Notes: generated by a model from the sequence alone, not told the origin. A stretch of DNA of 64,000 nucleotides from Phycisphaeraceae bacterium (GCA_021297895.1 JAJTHN010000005.1:1-64000), one strand, 5' to 3'. Numbered from the stretch's first letter, positions 24,543 to 34,728 are shown. Made by a program: numbers and translations.

Positions 24543-27500
24543 ATGAAGATCAATCGCAAGTTCACGACCGCCGGGAAGGATCCGTTCGCCACTGTGGGCT
24601 GGACCAAGCGTTCGAGCAAGATCACGAACCCGGACGGGACGATCGTGTTCAAGCTCGATGACGCGGAGGTTCCGGAGACGTGGAGCCAGCTCGCGACGGA
24701 CATCATGGTGAGCAAGTACTTCCGCAAGGCGGGTGTGCCGCAGGCGGATGGGACGATGGGCGGCGAGAAGTCGGCCCGGCAGGTGATTCATCGTCTGGCC
24801 GGGTGCTGGCGTCACTGGGGCGAGAAGTACGGGTACTTCGACTCGGCGTCGGATGCGCAGGCGTTCTACGACGAACTGGCGTACATGCTCACGCACCAGG
24901 TGGCGGCGCCGAACTCGCCGCAGTGGTTCAACACGGGGTTGAACTTTGCGTACGGGATCACGGGTCCGGCGCAGGGGCACTTCATCGCGGATTCCAAGAC
25001 GGGCGCGGTGAGCCTGGCCAAGGACGCGTACACGCATCCGCAGCCGCACGCGTGCTTCATTCAGAGTGTTGATGACGACCTGGTGAACCCGGGTGGGATC
25101 ATGGATCTGTGGACGCGCGAGGCCCGGCTGTTCAAGTACGGGTCGGGCACGGGGACGAACTTCTCGCGTTTGCGCGGTGAGAACGAGCACCTGTCCGGCG
25201 GCGGCAAGAGCTCGGGGCTGATGAGCTGGCTGCGGATCGGCGACCGTGCCGCGGCGGCGATCAAGAGCGGCGGCACGACGCGTCGCGCGGCGAAGATGGT
25301 CTGCCTGGACATGGATCATCCGGACATCGAGCAGTTCATCAACTGGAAGGTGCGCGAGGAGATCAAGGTTCAGGCGATGGTCGAGGGTCTGAAGGTCATC
25401 CGCGACCGCAAGGGCAACGCGGGCGACACCGAGACGATCGGGCAGACGGCGGACCGTCTGGGCCTGAAGCTCGACTATGACTTCAACGGCGAGGCGTACG
25501 CGACGGTTGCGGGGCAGAACAGCAACAACTCCGTGCGGATTCCCGATGAGTTCTTCGACACGCTGGATGCGGGCGGGGAGTGGAAGACGACCAGCCGCAT
25601 CGGCGGGAAGGTCTCGCGGGTGTTCAAGGCGGGCAAGCTGTGGGACGACATCGCGTACGCCGCGTGGCGGTGCGCGGACCCGGGTGTGCAGTACGACACG
25701 ACGATCAACGCGTGGCACACGTGCCCGAGCGCGGGCCGGATCAACGCGAGCAACCCGTGCAGCGAGTACATGTTCTTGGACAACACGGCGTGCAATCTGG
25801 CGTCGATCAACCTGATCACGCTGTACGACTCCAAGACGCGGGAGTTCAACGTCGAGCTGTACGAGCACGCGATCGATCTGTGGACGATCGTGCTGGAGAT
25901 CAGCGTGCTGATGGCCGCGTTCCCGAGCGAGGAGATCGCGCGGCTGAGCTGGCGGTACCGCACGCTGGGCCTTGGGTACGCGAACCTGGGCGCGATGCTG
26001 ATGCAGGCGGGCATCGCGTACGACAGCGAGGAGGCGCGGGCGATGGCCGGCAGCCTCAGCGCGATCCTGACGGGCCGGAGCTACCGCATGTCGGCGCTGA
26101 TGGCCAAGGAGCACGGGCCGTTCGCGGGCTTTGCGGATGATCGCGAGAACATGCTGCGTGTGATCCGCAACCACCGTCTCGCGGCGATGGGCACGGCTCG
26201 GACGAGCGCCAAGTACGAGAACCTGCGGATCCGGCCGGTGCCGATCGATCACGGTGTGATCCACTCGGGCAAGGTGCTGGTCAAGAACTGCCGCGAGATT
26301 CTCGAGCACGCGATCAAGAGCTGGGACGATGCGCTGGAACTGGGCATCCAGTACGGTTATCGCAACGCCCAGACGACGGTCATCGCGCCGACGGGCACGA
26401 TCGGCCTGCTGATGGACTGCGACACGACGGGCGTCGAGCCCGACTTTGCGCTGGTGAAGTTCAAGAAGCTGGCCGGCGGCGGGTACTTCAAGATCGCCAA
26501 CGCGTCCGTGCGGCCTGCGCTCGAGGCGCTGGGCTACAGCGATGCGCAGGTGCGCGACATCATGGTGTACCTGCTCGGGTCGCTGAACCTGGATGCGGAG
26601 ATTCCCGGCAAGGGGCCCGGCGGCGAGGCGACGCTGCGTGAACTGCTGGTGGCTCGCGGGCTCAAGGCCGATGAGCTGGCCCGGATCAGCGATGCGCTGC
26701 CCGGTGTGTTCGAGCTGTCGTTCGCGTTCTCGTCCTGGGGTCTTGGTGATGACATCCTGCGTCGATGCGGGATCGACCCCGATGCGGCCAAGTCCGACCG
26801 CTCGTTCAACTTCCTCAAGTCGATCGGGTTGAGCCGTCAGCAGATCGATGCGCTGAATGACGTGATCTGCGGTCGGCAGACGCTCGAGGGTGCGCCGCAC
26901 CTCAAGGCCGCGGACCTGCCGGTGTTCGACTGCGCCAACAAGTGCGGCAAGTACGGGCAGCGGTTCATCGTGCCCGAGGGGCACATCCGGATGATGGCGG
27001 CGGTTCAGCCGTTCATCTCCGGGGCGATCAGCAAGACGATCAACCTGCCGGCGGAGGCGAACGTTGATGATGTCAAGAGCGCCTATCGCCTGTCGTGGGA
27101 ACTGGGCATCAAGGCCAACGCGCTGTACCGCGACGGCAGCAAGATGAGCCAGCCGCTGAGCACGACCAGCGACAGCGAGGACAAGGCCGACGCGAAGGCG
27201 GAGGCCAAGAGCGAGAAGAAGGCCGAGGTTGCGGCGCCCGCTCCGGTCGCGGTGCCCGAGCCGGTGGTGAAGGTCGTCGAGCGGCCGGTGCCGATGCGTC
27301 GGCGTCTGCCGGACACCAGGGCGAGCGTGACGCACAAGTTCAACGTCGCAGGCCACGAGGGCTATCTGACGGTCGGTCTGTACGAGGACGGGCGTCCGGG
27401 CGAGCTCTTCATCACGATGGCCAAGGAAGGCTCGACCATCGGCGGGCTCATGGACGCGATCGGAACGGCCACCAGCGTATCGCTGCAGTACGGCGTGCCG

Positions 27501-28052
27501 ATCGAGTCGCTGGTGCGCAAGTTCACGCATCAGCGCTTCGAGCCCGCGGGCATGACAACCAACCGCGACATCCCGTTCGCCAAGAGCCTGGTCGACTACA
27601 TCTTCCGCTGGATGGGCATGCAGTTCATCCCCGGGTACCGTGCGGCGAATATTCCGCAGCGGGAGACCGACGAGACGCAGACCTTCGACGTGGCGCGTGA
27701 TCTGGCGGTGCTCTCGGGCATCGACCCGGAGGATGCGCCGGGTGTCACGGGCGAGGCGGCGCGGGCCGTGGTCAGCGAGAGCAAGGAGCCCCGTCTCCCT
27801 TTCGGTGATGCGTCGGCGAAGGACTCGCCACCCGGCACCGCGCACGTGCACGTGCACCGCACGGTGACGGAGACGACCATCGATGTCGAGACCAGCGGCA
27901 AGGTGCGAGTAGCCAAGAGCGACAACATGCTGGCCATCGCGATGAAGAGCAGCGGCGACGGCCCGCCCTGCTCGGTGTGCGGCACCATCACCGTCCGCAA
28001 CGGCACGTGCCACAAGTGCGTGAACTGCGGCAACTCGATGGGATGCAGTTGA
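24543..28052 (+). CDS. nrdJ: Class II (adenosylcobalamin-dependent) ribonucleotide reductase
   Basis: A 1169-residue enzyme that reduces ribonucleotides to deoxyribonucleotides using coenzyme B12, so it needs no oxygen and no small subunit. Family blocks: APNSPQWFNTGLNFAYGI, KYGSGTGTNFSRLRG, ASNPCSEYMFLDNTACNLAS (catalytic region with Cys and Glu), and TVIAPTGTIGLLMDCDTTG. Residues about 880-930 are a Lys/Glu/Ala-rich linker. The C-terminus ends in a Cys-rich zinc-ribbon-like tail (PCSVCGTITV, CHKCVNCGNSMGC) holding the redox-active pairs. No cobalamin riboswitch was recognised in the short 5' region. It is followed by a clear terminator and preceded by dcd plus an IVP element. Confidence 0.95.
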   Translation: MKINRKFTTAGKDPFATVGWTKRSSKITNPDGTIVFKLDDAEVPETWSQLATDIMVSKYFRKAGVPQADGTMGGEKSARQVIHRLAGCWRHWGEKYGYFDSASDAQAFYDELAYMLTHQVAAPNSPQWFNTGLNFAYGITGPAQGHFIADSKTGAVSLAKDAYTHPQPHACFIQSVDDDLVNPGGIMDLWTREARLFKYGSGTGTNFSRLRGENEHLSGGGKSSGLMSWLRIGDRAAAAIKSGGTTRRAAKMVCLDMDHPDIEQFINWKVREEIKVQAMVEGLKVIRDRKGNAGDTETIGQTADRLGLKLDYDFNGEAYATVAGQNSNNSVRIPDEFFDTLDAGGEWKTTSRIGGKVSRVFKAGKLWDDIAYAAWRCADPGVQYDTTINAWHTCPSAGRINASNPCSEYMFLDNTACNLASINLITLYDSKTREFNVELYEHAIDLWTIVLEISVLMAAFPSEEIARLSWRYRTLGLGYANLGAMLMQAGIAYDSEEARAMAGSLSAILTGRSYRMSALMAKEHGPFAGFADDRENMLRVIRNHRLAAMGTARTSAKYENLRIRPVPIDHGVIHSGKVLVKNCREILEHAIKSWDDALELGIQYGYRNAQTTVIAPTGTIGLLMDCDTTGVEPDFALVKFKKLAGGGYFKIANASVRPALEALGYSDAQVRDIMVYLLGSLNLDAEIPGKGPGGEATLRELLVARGLKADELARISDALPGVFELSFAFSSWGLGDDILRRCGIDPDAAKSDRSFNFLKSIGLSRQQIDALNDVICGRQTLEGAPHLKAADLPVFDCANKCGKYGQRFIVPEGHIRMMAAVQPFISGAISKTINLPAEANVDDVKSAYRLSWELGIKANALYRDGSKMSQPLSTTSDSEDKADAKAEAKSEKKAEVAAPAPVAVPEPVVKVVERPVPMRRRLPDTRASVTHKFNVAGHEGYLTVGLYEDGRPGELFITMAKEGSTIGGLMDAIGTATSVSLQYGVPIESLVRKFTHQRFEPAGMTTNRDIPFAKSLVDYIFRWMGMQFIPGYRAANIPQRETDETQTFDVARDLAVLSGIDPEDAPGVTGEAARAVVSESKEPRLPFGDASAKDSPPGTAHVHVHRTVTETTIDVETSGKVRVAKSDNMLAIAMKSSGDGPPCSVCGTITVRNGTCHKCVNCGNSMGCS

Positions 28053-28373
28053 GCGACGATCGTGATCGCGAATCTCTCGGAAACGGCGAAGCGGACTGGC
28101 GGCGAACTCTCACGGCGTCGTGAAGGATCACCGCCCCGGCGCGGGTGACGGAACACCCCGCCGGATGCTCGGACCATCGGCTCGCATACCCCCAGTGGGG
28201 GCACGGATGCGCGAGCCCCCCGGGCCGCCCCAGACCATCCCGATCCGACCCCGCCAGGCCCGAAATTCGGGCCTGGTGGCTTTTTGGCCGCTCCCCACGC
28301 CCGGATGCTTGAGTTGGTGGCGGCAACGACCGATATCCACTTCATGCCCGATGCGATCCCGAATCGTCGCCCG
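28053..28373. other. Spacer between nrdJ and a large secreted protein gene
   Basis: About 320 bp. Apart from the terminator at 28252-28285 I see no gene or repeat in it. The first in-frame ATG of the next gene (28284) sits at the end of that terminator, so translation must start later. Confidence 0.45.
28252..28285 (+). terminator. Rho-independent terminator of nrdJ
   Basis: Stem ccaggcccg (28254-28262) with cgggcctgg (28268-28276), loop AAATT, then TGGCTTTTT. Confidence 0.8.
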
Positions 28374-31300
28374 ATGCGATGCCCGCCCCGCGTGCGCGCC
28401 ACCGGCGCTGCGCGTATCGGCGGCGTGTGGACCGTGCTCGGGATCGCGCTGCTGTCGATGCTCTCCCCGGCGATGGTCAAGCCCACGGCCATCGCCGGGG
28501 CGCAGCCCGCGGAGATGCCGGAGGCGAGCAATGCTCCGGCGGAGGCGGGGGCGGTCGCGGGGGACGAGGCGGGGGCGCCGGCGGTGTCGGGTGCGGAGAG
28601 CCGGCCGGTGACGGCGGGGCGAGTCGCGGCGTTGTTCGACTTTGAGGAGCGGGCGTTCAACGCCGAGCCGGTGCCGCGGAACTGGTTCCGTGCGCAGAAC
28701 GATCCGCCGCGGCGCGAGCGGCCCGGGTATCCGAACTGGAATCGTGCGGCGTTTGATCATCGCCAGGGCCGGTCGGGTTCGAGCAGCGTGTACCTGCCGG
28801 TGAACGGCGGGAGCACGTCGATGCGTCTGGCGGGCAGCGTGATCCCGATTTTTCCGAACGCGGACTATGTCGTGACGTGCGCGGTGAGGACGGACGAGCT
28901 TCGGCACGCGCGGGCGGTGGTCCGGGCGCGGTTTCTCGATGCGATGAGCCAGCCGATCGATGGCGCGGAGTTCGTGAGCGAGCCGGCGCTCTCGCCGGGG
29001 CAGTGGACGACGCTTCACGTGGCGTTGCCGTCGCACGCGGGCGCGGGTGAGGCGAGGCTGCTCTCGCCGGATGCGGCCCGTCCGGTGCCGGCGTTTTTGC
29101 AGGTGGATCTTGAGGTGCTTCAGCCCGAGCAGCTTTCGGACAACGCGCGGCTGCGTCAGCACGAGGTCTGGCCTCAGGATCTTTCGGGCGGGGCGTGGTT
29201 CGATGATGTCGCGGTGTTTCAGATGCCGCGGCTGGAGATCAGCGCGCGGGGCGGGCGGTCGATCGTCGTGGCGCCGGAGCCGGTGGTCTTCTCGGCGGAG
29301 GTGCGCGACTTGACGGGGCAGACGATGACGGCGCGTCTGCGGGTGGTCGACATGGACGGGCGCGTGGTGGCGAGCGAGGACCGGACGCTGGGTGTTGGCG
29401 GCGGCGTGTTCGACTGGACGCCGACGCTGCCGAGCCTTGGCTGGTATCGCGCGACGATCGAGGTGCTGGCGGATTCGGCGCTGGTGGGCCAGGCGTCGGC
29501 ATCGGCGGTGTGGATCGACTCGTGGGGTCAGGAGGATCTGCCCGCGGGCGTGCGGCGTGATCGGACATTCGGCGTGGAGGCGGGCGAGCTCTCGCCTGAG
29601 GCGCAGGTGCTGCTGCCGGGGCTCCTGCGCAGCGCGGGGATGGGCAGCGTGAGCGTGCCGGTGGATCTTGAGCGGATGCTCTCATCGAGCCGCAATCCGT
29701 CGGATGCGGCTGCGCCTGGCGTGAGGCTCAACGAGCGCACCGCGACGGTGCAGCGGCTGGGCACGACGGGCGCGATGCTCGATCGCATGCTGCGCGACGG
29801 GATGGACATCACGGCGGTTCTGCCGCGGATTCCCAACGCGCTGGCGCGTGAACTGCGGCTGGATCCGAGTCAGCCGCAGGAGTTGCTCGATGCGGCCACG
29901 AGCGCGTGGCTGCCGCTGGTGCAGCCGCTGCTGGATACCTACGGGCACGGGCAGAGAATCAGCCGGTGGCAGCTCGGCGCGAGTGTGGGGGAGTTGGATG
30001 CGGCGTCGGCGGGGATGGACCGCACGCAGCGAAGGCTCGGGATCTTCCGCGGCGTGTTGAACAAGAGTGTGCCCGGACCGGTGCTGGTGCAGGCTTGGCG
30101 TGCGGAGTTGCCGGTGCTGGGCGCGGAGATCGCCGGGCCGAAGAGCAACGCGGGTCGGGTCAAGCGTGGCGATCGGCCGCCGCCGCCGGTGCCGAATGTG
30201 CGGGTGCTCGATGCGCTGAGCGTGCGAGTTCCGGCGTCGTTCTCATCGGGATCGATCGGGGAGTTGGCGGAAAGGATCATGAGCGAGCCGGCGGTGTCCG
30301 GGTCGACCCTGGCGGCGCAGCCCGCCGAGCGGACGATCGTGCTGGAACTGCCGTCGGTCGAGCAGTACGGCGAGCGGGCGGCGGTGGTGGAATTGGCGCG
30401 GCGGACGGTGCGGTGGTGGCAGGCCCTGGAGCCGGCGCTGGCGGCGGGGCAGGGGCGTGTGCCGCCGCGGCTGATGATCGCACGGCCTTGGCGGGAGACG
30501 GGGGTATCGCGGCGTGTGCTCTCGCCCGGGCCAGAACTTGCGGTGTGGGCGAACCTGGCGCGTCGGCTCAGCGGGCAGACGGTGGTCGGGACGATCGACA
30601 CGATCCCCGGCGTGACGGCGCTGGTGCTCGCGCCGGCGCGGCGGCAGAGCACCGACCTGACCACGGCGCGTGCGACGGGAACGATCGTTGCGTGGAACGA
30701 GACGGCTCAAGGGGACCGCGCGGTCGTGCGCGGGTACTTTGCTCCGGCGGATAGCGTGCTGACGCTCGTCGACATCTTCGGCAATCGGCGTGTGCTCAGC
30801 CCGATCGATGAGGGCGGGCAGTTCGAGATTCCGGTGGGGGATATTCCGGTGTTCATCGAGGGCGTGGACGCGGAACTGGCGCAGTTTGCGCTGGGTTTCA
30901 GCGTTGATCCGGCGTTTGTGCCGGCGGTTTCTGCGGTGCACGGGCACAGCATCGTGCTGCGGAACCCGTGGCCGGTGCGGATCAGCGGCGAGGTGAGTCT
31001 GCCGCCGCAGCAGGGCGCGGCGAACCGTCGCGCGTGGACATTCAGCCCGACGAGCCCGATGCCGTTCACGATCGCGCCGGGCGGGACGACGCGGCTGCCG
31101 TTCTCGTTCGCGTTCAACGCGAGCGAGGAGGCGGGCGAGCGTCGGCTGTCTGCGATCGTGCGGCTGAATGCGGATCGCGAGTACCCGCCGATGCGGCTGG
31201 GCGCGCCGATCACCATCGGGCTGGCGGACCTGGACATGCAGGTAACGGCGGCGCTGGGGCCGAGGATCGACGGTCCGGACGTGATCGTGACCGCGACGGT

Positions 31301-31523
31301 GACGAACACGGGCACGACCGCGCGGACGCTGCAGGTCGACTTTGCGCCGCCGGACTTGCCGCGTCAGCAGCAGCCGATCTCGAATCTTGCGCCGGGTGAA
31401 TCGGCGGTGCGGCGGTTCGTGCTGCCGCGAGCGGCGGTGGCGCTAAGCGGGCGTCGGCTTCGGGTGACGCTGTCGGATGTTGACGGTCCCGAGCGGCTCA
31501 ACCGGTTCGCGGAAGTGCCGTAA
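28374..31523 (+). CDS. Large secreted protein of unknown function
   Basis: About 1049 residues. The N-terminus has a signal-like segment (GGVWTVLGIALLSMLSPAMV) after Arg-rich residues; the start at 28374 or 28344 is uncertain because no ribosome site is evident. Residues about 80-285 resemble a carbohydrate-binding-type beta sandwich (FDFEERAFNAEPVPRNWFR, then SSSVYLPVNGGSTSMRL). The middle (about 290-800) is unrecognised. The last 200 residues look like Ig/CARDB-type domains (VIVTATVTNTGTTARTLQVD, ISNLAPGESAVRRFVL). No catalytic motif was identified. It converges on mscS with 34 bp between stops. Confidence 0.65.
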   Translation: MRCPPRVRATGAARIGGVWTVLGIALLSMLSPAMVKPTAIAGAQPAEMPEASNAPAEAGAVAGDEAGAPAVSGAESRPVTAGRVAALFDFEERAFNAEPVPRNWFRAQNDPPRRERPGYPNWNRAAFDHRQGRSGSSSVYLPVNGGSTSMRLAGSVIPIFPNADYVVTCAVRTDELRHARAVVRARFLDAMSQPIDGAEFVSEPALSPGQWTTLHVALPSHAGAGEARLLSPDAARPVPAFLQVDLEVLQPEQLSDNARLRQHEVWPQDLSGGAWFDDVAVFQMPRLEISARGGRSIVVAPEPVVFSAEVRDLTGQTMTARLRVVDMDGRVVASEDRTLGVGGGVFDWTPTLPSLGWYRATIEVLADSALVGQASASAVWIDSWGQEDLPAGVRRDRTFGVEAGELSPEAQVLLPGLLRSAGMGSVSVPVDLERMLSSSRNPSDAAAPGVRLNERTATVQRLGTTGAMLDRMLRDGMDITAVLPRIPNALARELRLDPSQPQELLDAATSAWLPLVQPLLDTYGHGQRISRWQLGASVGELDAASAGMDRTQRRLGIFRGVLNKSVPGPVLVQAWRAELPVLGAEIAGPKSNAGRVKRGDRPPPPVPNVRVLDALSVRVPASFSSGSIGELAERIMSEPAVSGSTLAAQPAERTIVLELPSVEQYGERAAVVELARRTVRWWQALEPALAAGQGRVPPRLMIARPWRETGVSRRVLSPGPELAVWANLARRLSGQTVVGTIDTIPGVTALVLAPARRQSTDLTTARATGTIVAWNETAQGDRAVVRGYFAPADSVLTLVDIFGNRRVLSPIDEGGQFEIPVGDIPVFIEGVDAELAQFALGFSVDPAFVPAVSAVHGHSIVLRNPWPVRISGEVSLPPQQGAANRRAWTFSPTSPMPFTIAPGGTTRLPFSFAFNASEEAGERRLSAIVRLNADREYPPMRLGAPITIGLADLDMQVTAALGPRIDGPDVIVTATVTNTGTTARTLQVDFAPPDLPRQQQPISNLAPGESAVRRFVLPRAAVALSGRRLRVTLSDVDGPERLNRFAEVP

Positions 31524-31525
31524 CG

Positions 31526-31543
31526 CGGCGGCATCGGCCGCCG
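31526..31543. terminator. Hairpin between convergent genes
   Basis: 7-bp stem cggcggc-atcg-gccgccg just after the stop of the large secreted protein and before the stop of mscS. No T run; weak candidate for bidirectional termination. Confidence 0.35.
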
Positions 31544-31557
31544 AGACTCCGGGCGGC

Positions 31558-32499
31558 TCAGCCCGACGTCTTGTCGCTGATCAGGTGCATTCGCTGCGGC
31601 GCGGCCTGCGGGTGCATGGCGTGGCGTTCCATCGTTTCGCGCACGGCGCGGAGCAGCGCGGTGCGAACGCTGCCGAAGGCCGGAGTCTGGGCCGAGAGTG
31701 CGACGGTCCAGGTCGTGTGCGGCGCGGGAGTGATTTCGGCCAGGCCCGCGGCGGGGGGAGGATCGCTCACGGCGCCGGTGGTCTGTGCCGCGGTGCGAGC
31801 GGCATCGAGCAGGAGGCGCTCGGCCTCATCCAGAGAGATGTGGGCTCCGACCACCACGTTGACCGATGCGCGGCGTGTGCGGTGGTGGGTCTGGTTCTCG
31901 ATGATCCCGCCGAAGATCGCGGCATTGGGAACGATGATGCGGCGGTTGTCGCCCGTATCGAGGTTGGTTGTGAACAGGTCGATGCCGTCGACGATGCCCG
32001 CCTGGCCGGCGACGATGACGCTGTCACCGATTTTGAAGGGACGGAAGATCAGCAGGAGCACGCCGCTGGCGAGATTGGAGAGGTTGCCCTGCAGGGCCAG
32101 GCCGATGGCCAGACCGGCGGCGGCGATGGCCGCGGCGAAGCCGGTGGTCTGGATGCCGAGCGTGCCCGCGCAGGCGATGAGCGCGAAGATGATGATGACC
32201 CACTTGACGAGGTTGGCCAGGAACTTCGAGAGCGTCAGGTCGACCTCGGCCCGCGCCAGGCCGCGGAGGACGGCGGTGCGAGCGGTTCGTGCGATGGTGT
32301 ACGCGAGCACCAGCAGCACGAGCGCGCCGATGGCCGCGGGGAGCGCGTTGATGATCCATGTCGTGGACTTGTCGACCAGGCCGGCCCACTGCTCGGGCGA
32401 GATCCACGATGAGGCGTTCGAAGCCTGAACGGAGGCGGACGGCGCAGCGGGTGCGGGAGCGGATGCGGCGGCGGTGGCCAGGAGAGTGAAGATCGGCAT
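31558..32499 (-). CDS. Small-conductance mechanosensitive channel (MscS family)
   Basis: A 313-residue inner-membrane channel that opens under membrane tension to release solutes in hypo-osmotic shock. After an Ala/Pro-rich start come TM helices at about 48-70 (IINALPAAIGALVLLVLAYT) and 93-113, then the pore-lining TM3 with regular Gly/Ala spacing (GFAAAIAAAGLAIGLALQGN). The MscS beta domain follows (RPFKIGDSVIVAGQAGIVDG, TNLDTGDNRRIIVPNAAIFG) and a C-terminal alpha/beta part. Length and layout match E. coli MscS (286 aa). Confidence 0.92.
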   Translation of the reverse strand: MPIFTLLATAAASAPAPAAPSASVQASNASSWISPEQWAGLVDKSTTWIINALPAAIGALVLLVLAYTIARTARTAVLRGLARAEVDLTLSKFLANLVKWVIIIFALIACAGTLGIQTTGFAAAIAAAGLAIGLALQGNLSNLASGVLLLIFRPFKIGDSVIVAGQAGIVDGIDLFTTNLDTGDNRRIIVPNAAIFGGIIENQTHHRTRRASVNVVVGAHISLDEAERLLLDAARTAAQTTGAVSDPPPAAGLAEITPAPHTTWTVALSAQTPAFGSVRTALLRAVRETMERHAMHPQAAPQRMHLISDKTSG

Positions 32500-32616
32500 G
32501 CGGTTCTCTGTTGAGCGTGACGCACAGCCGCGCCGATGTGCTCGGCGAGGCTGAACAGTGAGGGGGGATCTGTCAGGAATCGAGGGTAGAGCGGATCGGT
32601 CGCCGGGACGAGCGAA

Positions 32617-33561
32617 TCAGCCCGCGGCGGGCAGCTCGCGCACGCTTACGTGCACGCTCAGCGATGAGCCGTCGGTGTCGTCGATGTGGCTGGAGCCGTC
32701 GCTGGCGACTTTGTACACGCCGCGGGTGGGGGGGACATCGTCGTAATCGCGCCCGACGGCGACTTTGATGTGCTTGTCGTCGGTCAGGACGTTGTTGGTC
32801 GGGTCGACGCCGAGCCATTCCAGACCCGGCAGGAGCACCTCGGCCCACGCGTGGGTGGCGTCGGCGGGATTGGGGGCTTGCGTCGAAGACTGGGCCGGGC
32901 CTGTATTGGCGGATGAGGCGGCACGATGAAAGAGATAGCCGCTGCAGTACCGCGACGGAATGCCGTGGAGGCGGAGGATCGCCAGGAGGATGTGTGTGAA
33001 GTCCTGGCAGACGCCCTTGCGATGGTCGATGGCAAGGTCGATGGGCGAATCGACCTTGGTCACGCCGCGGTCATAGGAAAAGTTGTGGTGGATGGTTGCA
33101 CAGGCGACCTTCACGAACGAGAGAGGGTCCTGATCGCGAACGCCGGGCGATTGGGGATGGAGCTTGAGGTCGTGCGCGAGAGCGACGAGCTTTTCGGTCG
33201 GGCGTGCGAGATGCGAGGGCAGCAGGGCGTCGAGCAGGCGGCCCGCGGCGTTGAGGTCGCCTATGCGGTGCCACATACCGGGACCGAGGGTGGCGGGGAT
33301 GGCAGGTCCCGGGCGGAGTTCAACGACAGACTCGGCGGAGATGACCAGCCGGTCGTGAGCCTCGGGGATGTTGAAGTGATGAACCTCGCAGCCGAGGTGG
33401 TCGCTGAATGTTGAGAGCCGCGAGCGGGGCTGGGTGGAGATGGTGAAGCTCAGGCACCGCTGACGCGTGTCAAGCCGCGGCTTGAGGCGAGCCTCCATGA
33501 CGCTTTCGCGCACGGGCTGCGGGTAACGAAAGGTCGTGATGTGTTCGATCGCGTAGTTCAT
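32617..33561 (-). CDS. Transglutaminase-like cysteine peptidase family protein
   Basis: A 314-residue protein. Residues 1-90 are the bacterial transglutaminase N-terminal domain (YAIEHITTFRYPQPVRESVM); residues about 155-265 are the transglutaminase core with the triad Cys in HRKGVCQDFTHILLAILR, His in DATHAWAEVLLPG and Asp in WLGVDPTNN. Such proteins usually act as peptidases or amidases. It is the third gene of the conserved set with the alpha-E and ATP-grasp genes upstream on the same strand (147-bp gap). ATG 33561 is preferred to a TTG three codons earlier. No signal peptide is seen, so it is probably cytoplasmic. Confidence 0.88.
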   Translation of the reverse strand: MNYAIEHITTFRYPQPVRESVMEARLKPRLDTRQRCLSFTISTQPRSRLSTFSDHLGCEVHHFNIPEAHDRLVISAESVVELRPGPAIPATLGPGMWHRIGDLNAAGRLLDALLPSHLARPTEKLVALAHDLKLHPQSPGVRDQDPLSFVKVACATIHHNFSYDRGVTKVDSPIDLAIDHRKGVCQDFTHILLAILRLHGIPSRYCSGYLFHRAASSANTGPAQSSTQAPNPADATHAWAEVLLPGLEWLGVDPTNNVLTDDKHIKVAVGRDYDDVPPTRGVYKVASDGSSHIDDTDGSSLSVHVSVRELPAAG

Positions 33562-33708
33562 GAAGAGCAAGTGCTCAAGTGCACGAGTAGAACGCAGTGT
33601 ACAGACTCATGATACAGATTTCTCAGATTCCACCGCGAGTGCACAGTCCGGACCAGCGCCCCTGAGAATTTGAACGGTGTATCTCTGAGTTGTGCCTCGG
33701 TGGGGGGC

Positions 33709-34728
33709 TTATGCGGGGGTGAGGCTGGTCGGCGTGAGGACTGAGAAGTCAATTGGATAAGAGATGTACTGGCGCGAGACCGCGAAGTGCACGTCCTCAC
33801 AGGACTTACGTACGTCCAGAACGACGCTGGTCAGGCCCTTCTGCATGATCTCATGGAGATCGCTGAACGAGAGCGAGGCCAGGGATCGCCCGACGATTTT
33901 GCGGGCTTCCCCGATCTGCGGGCCCGAGCCCGAGGCGGCTCGGTGCCGGATTTTGACGCCGGCGGCCTCATGTTCGAGGGCTTGGAGTGTGTCGTTGATC
34001 ACCTGGAGGTTAAACCGGATCGCGTGGGGGAAGTCGGGGTTGAGAAGAAGGAACTCGACGATCCGCTCGGGGCGGAGCTCGGCGGAATTGAGCTTGCAAT
34101 AGGCCTCGTAGGCCGCACTTCCGCGGAGCAGCCCGGCCCACTCGGTGTAGTCCTCAGCCGTGGGGGTGGCGGTGGGGGCCTGATCGAGCCATGCGAAGTG
34201 GGCGGCCAGGAGTGATGAGACGTTGCAGGCGCGTTCGATGGCGCGGCCGAGTTGCATGAAGTGCCAGCCCTGCCCGCGGGACATGGTGCCGTCGCTGAGG
34301 CCCTGAAAGAGATGCGCGGTGGTTTGTACGCGGTCGAAGAGTTCCTGCGGGTTGCGCGTCGCGAGGGTGTCGAGGTCTTCGTTGGAGATCCAGATGTACA
34401 GGCGGTTGATCTGCTCCCACATTTCGCCGGAGATCTGCTCGCGGACCTGGCGCGCATTGAAGCGAGCCGCGGCGACGCACGAGACGATCGACGCGGGGCT
34501 GTTCTGATCAAAGCCGACAAGCCGTAACGCGGCGGTGGTGTCGGTCATCGCTTCGCCCGGCAGTTCGACGCGCAGGCTCGTGAGCAGACGGAGCCAGCCG
34601 GCCATGGCCGCGGAGGGGGATTGATCGAGCGCCACCTGCAACTGCAGCGAGAGGACGCTGGCGGTATGCCCGGCACGCTCGAGATAGCGGCTCATCCAGT
34701 ACAGGCTGTCGGCGACGCGTGAGAGCAT
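33709..34728 (-). CDS. Alpha-E domain protein (DUF403)
   Basis: A 339-residue all-alpha protein that opens MLSRVADSLYWMSRYLERAG, the signature of the alpha-E family; later family blocks are NRLYIWISNEDLDTLATRNP and FMQLGRAIERACNVSSLLAA. The biochemical role is unknown; it is almost always encoded with a circularly permuted ATP-grasp ligase and a transglutaminase-like peptidase, a set predicted by comparative genomics to make and trim peptide tags or small peptides. Its ATG overlaps the stop of the ATP-grasp gene by one base (TGATG), so translation is coupled. Longer 5' frames are antisense-like artefacts. Confidence 0.88.
   Translation of the reverse strand: MLSRVADSLYWMSRYLERAGHTASVLSLQLQVALDQSPSAAMAGWLRLLTSLRVELPGEAMTDTTAALRLVGFDQNSPASIVSCVAAARFNARQVREQISGEMWEQINRLYIWISNEDLDTLATRNPQELFDRVQTTAHLFQGLSDGTMSRGQGWHFMQLGRAIERACNVSSLLAAHFAWLDQAPTATPTAEDYTEWAGLLRGSAAYEAYCKLNSAELRPERIVEFLLLNPDFPHAIRFNLQVINDTLQALEHEAAGVKIRHRAASGSGPQIGEARKIVGRSLASLSFSDLHEIMQKGLTSVVLDVRKSCEDVHFAVSRQYISYPIDFSVLTPTSLTPA

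Noticed and set aside
24270-28013. A 1247-codon open frame on the minus strand opposite nrdJ
   Set aside because: Arg/His/Leu-rich translation with no family resemblance; it is the antisense effect of strong GC3 bias in nrdJ.
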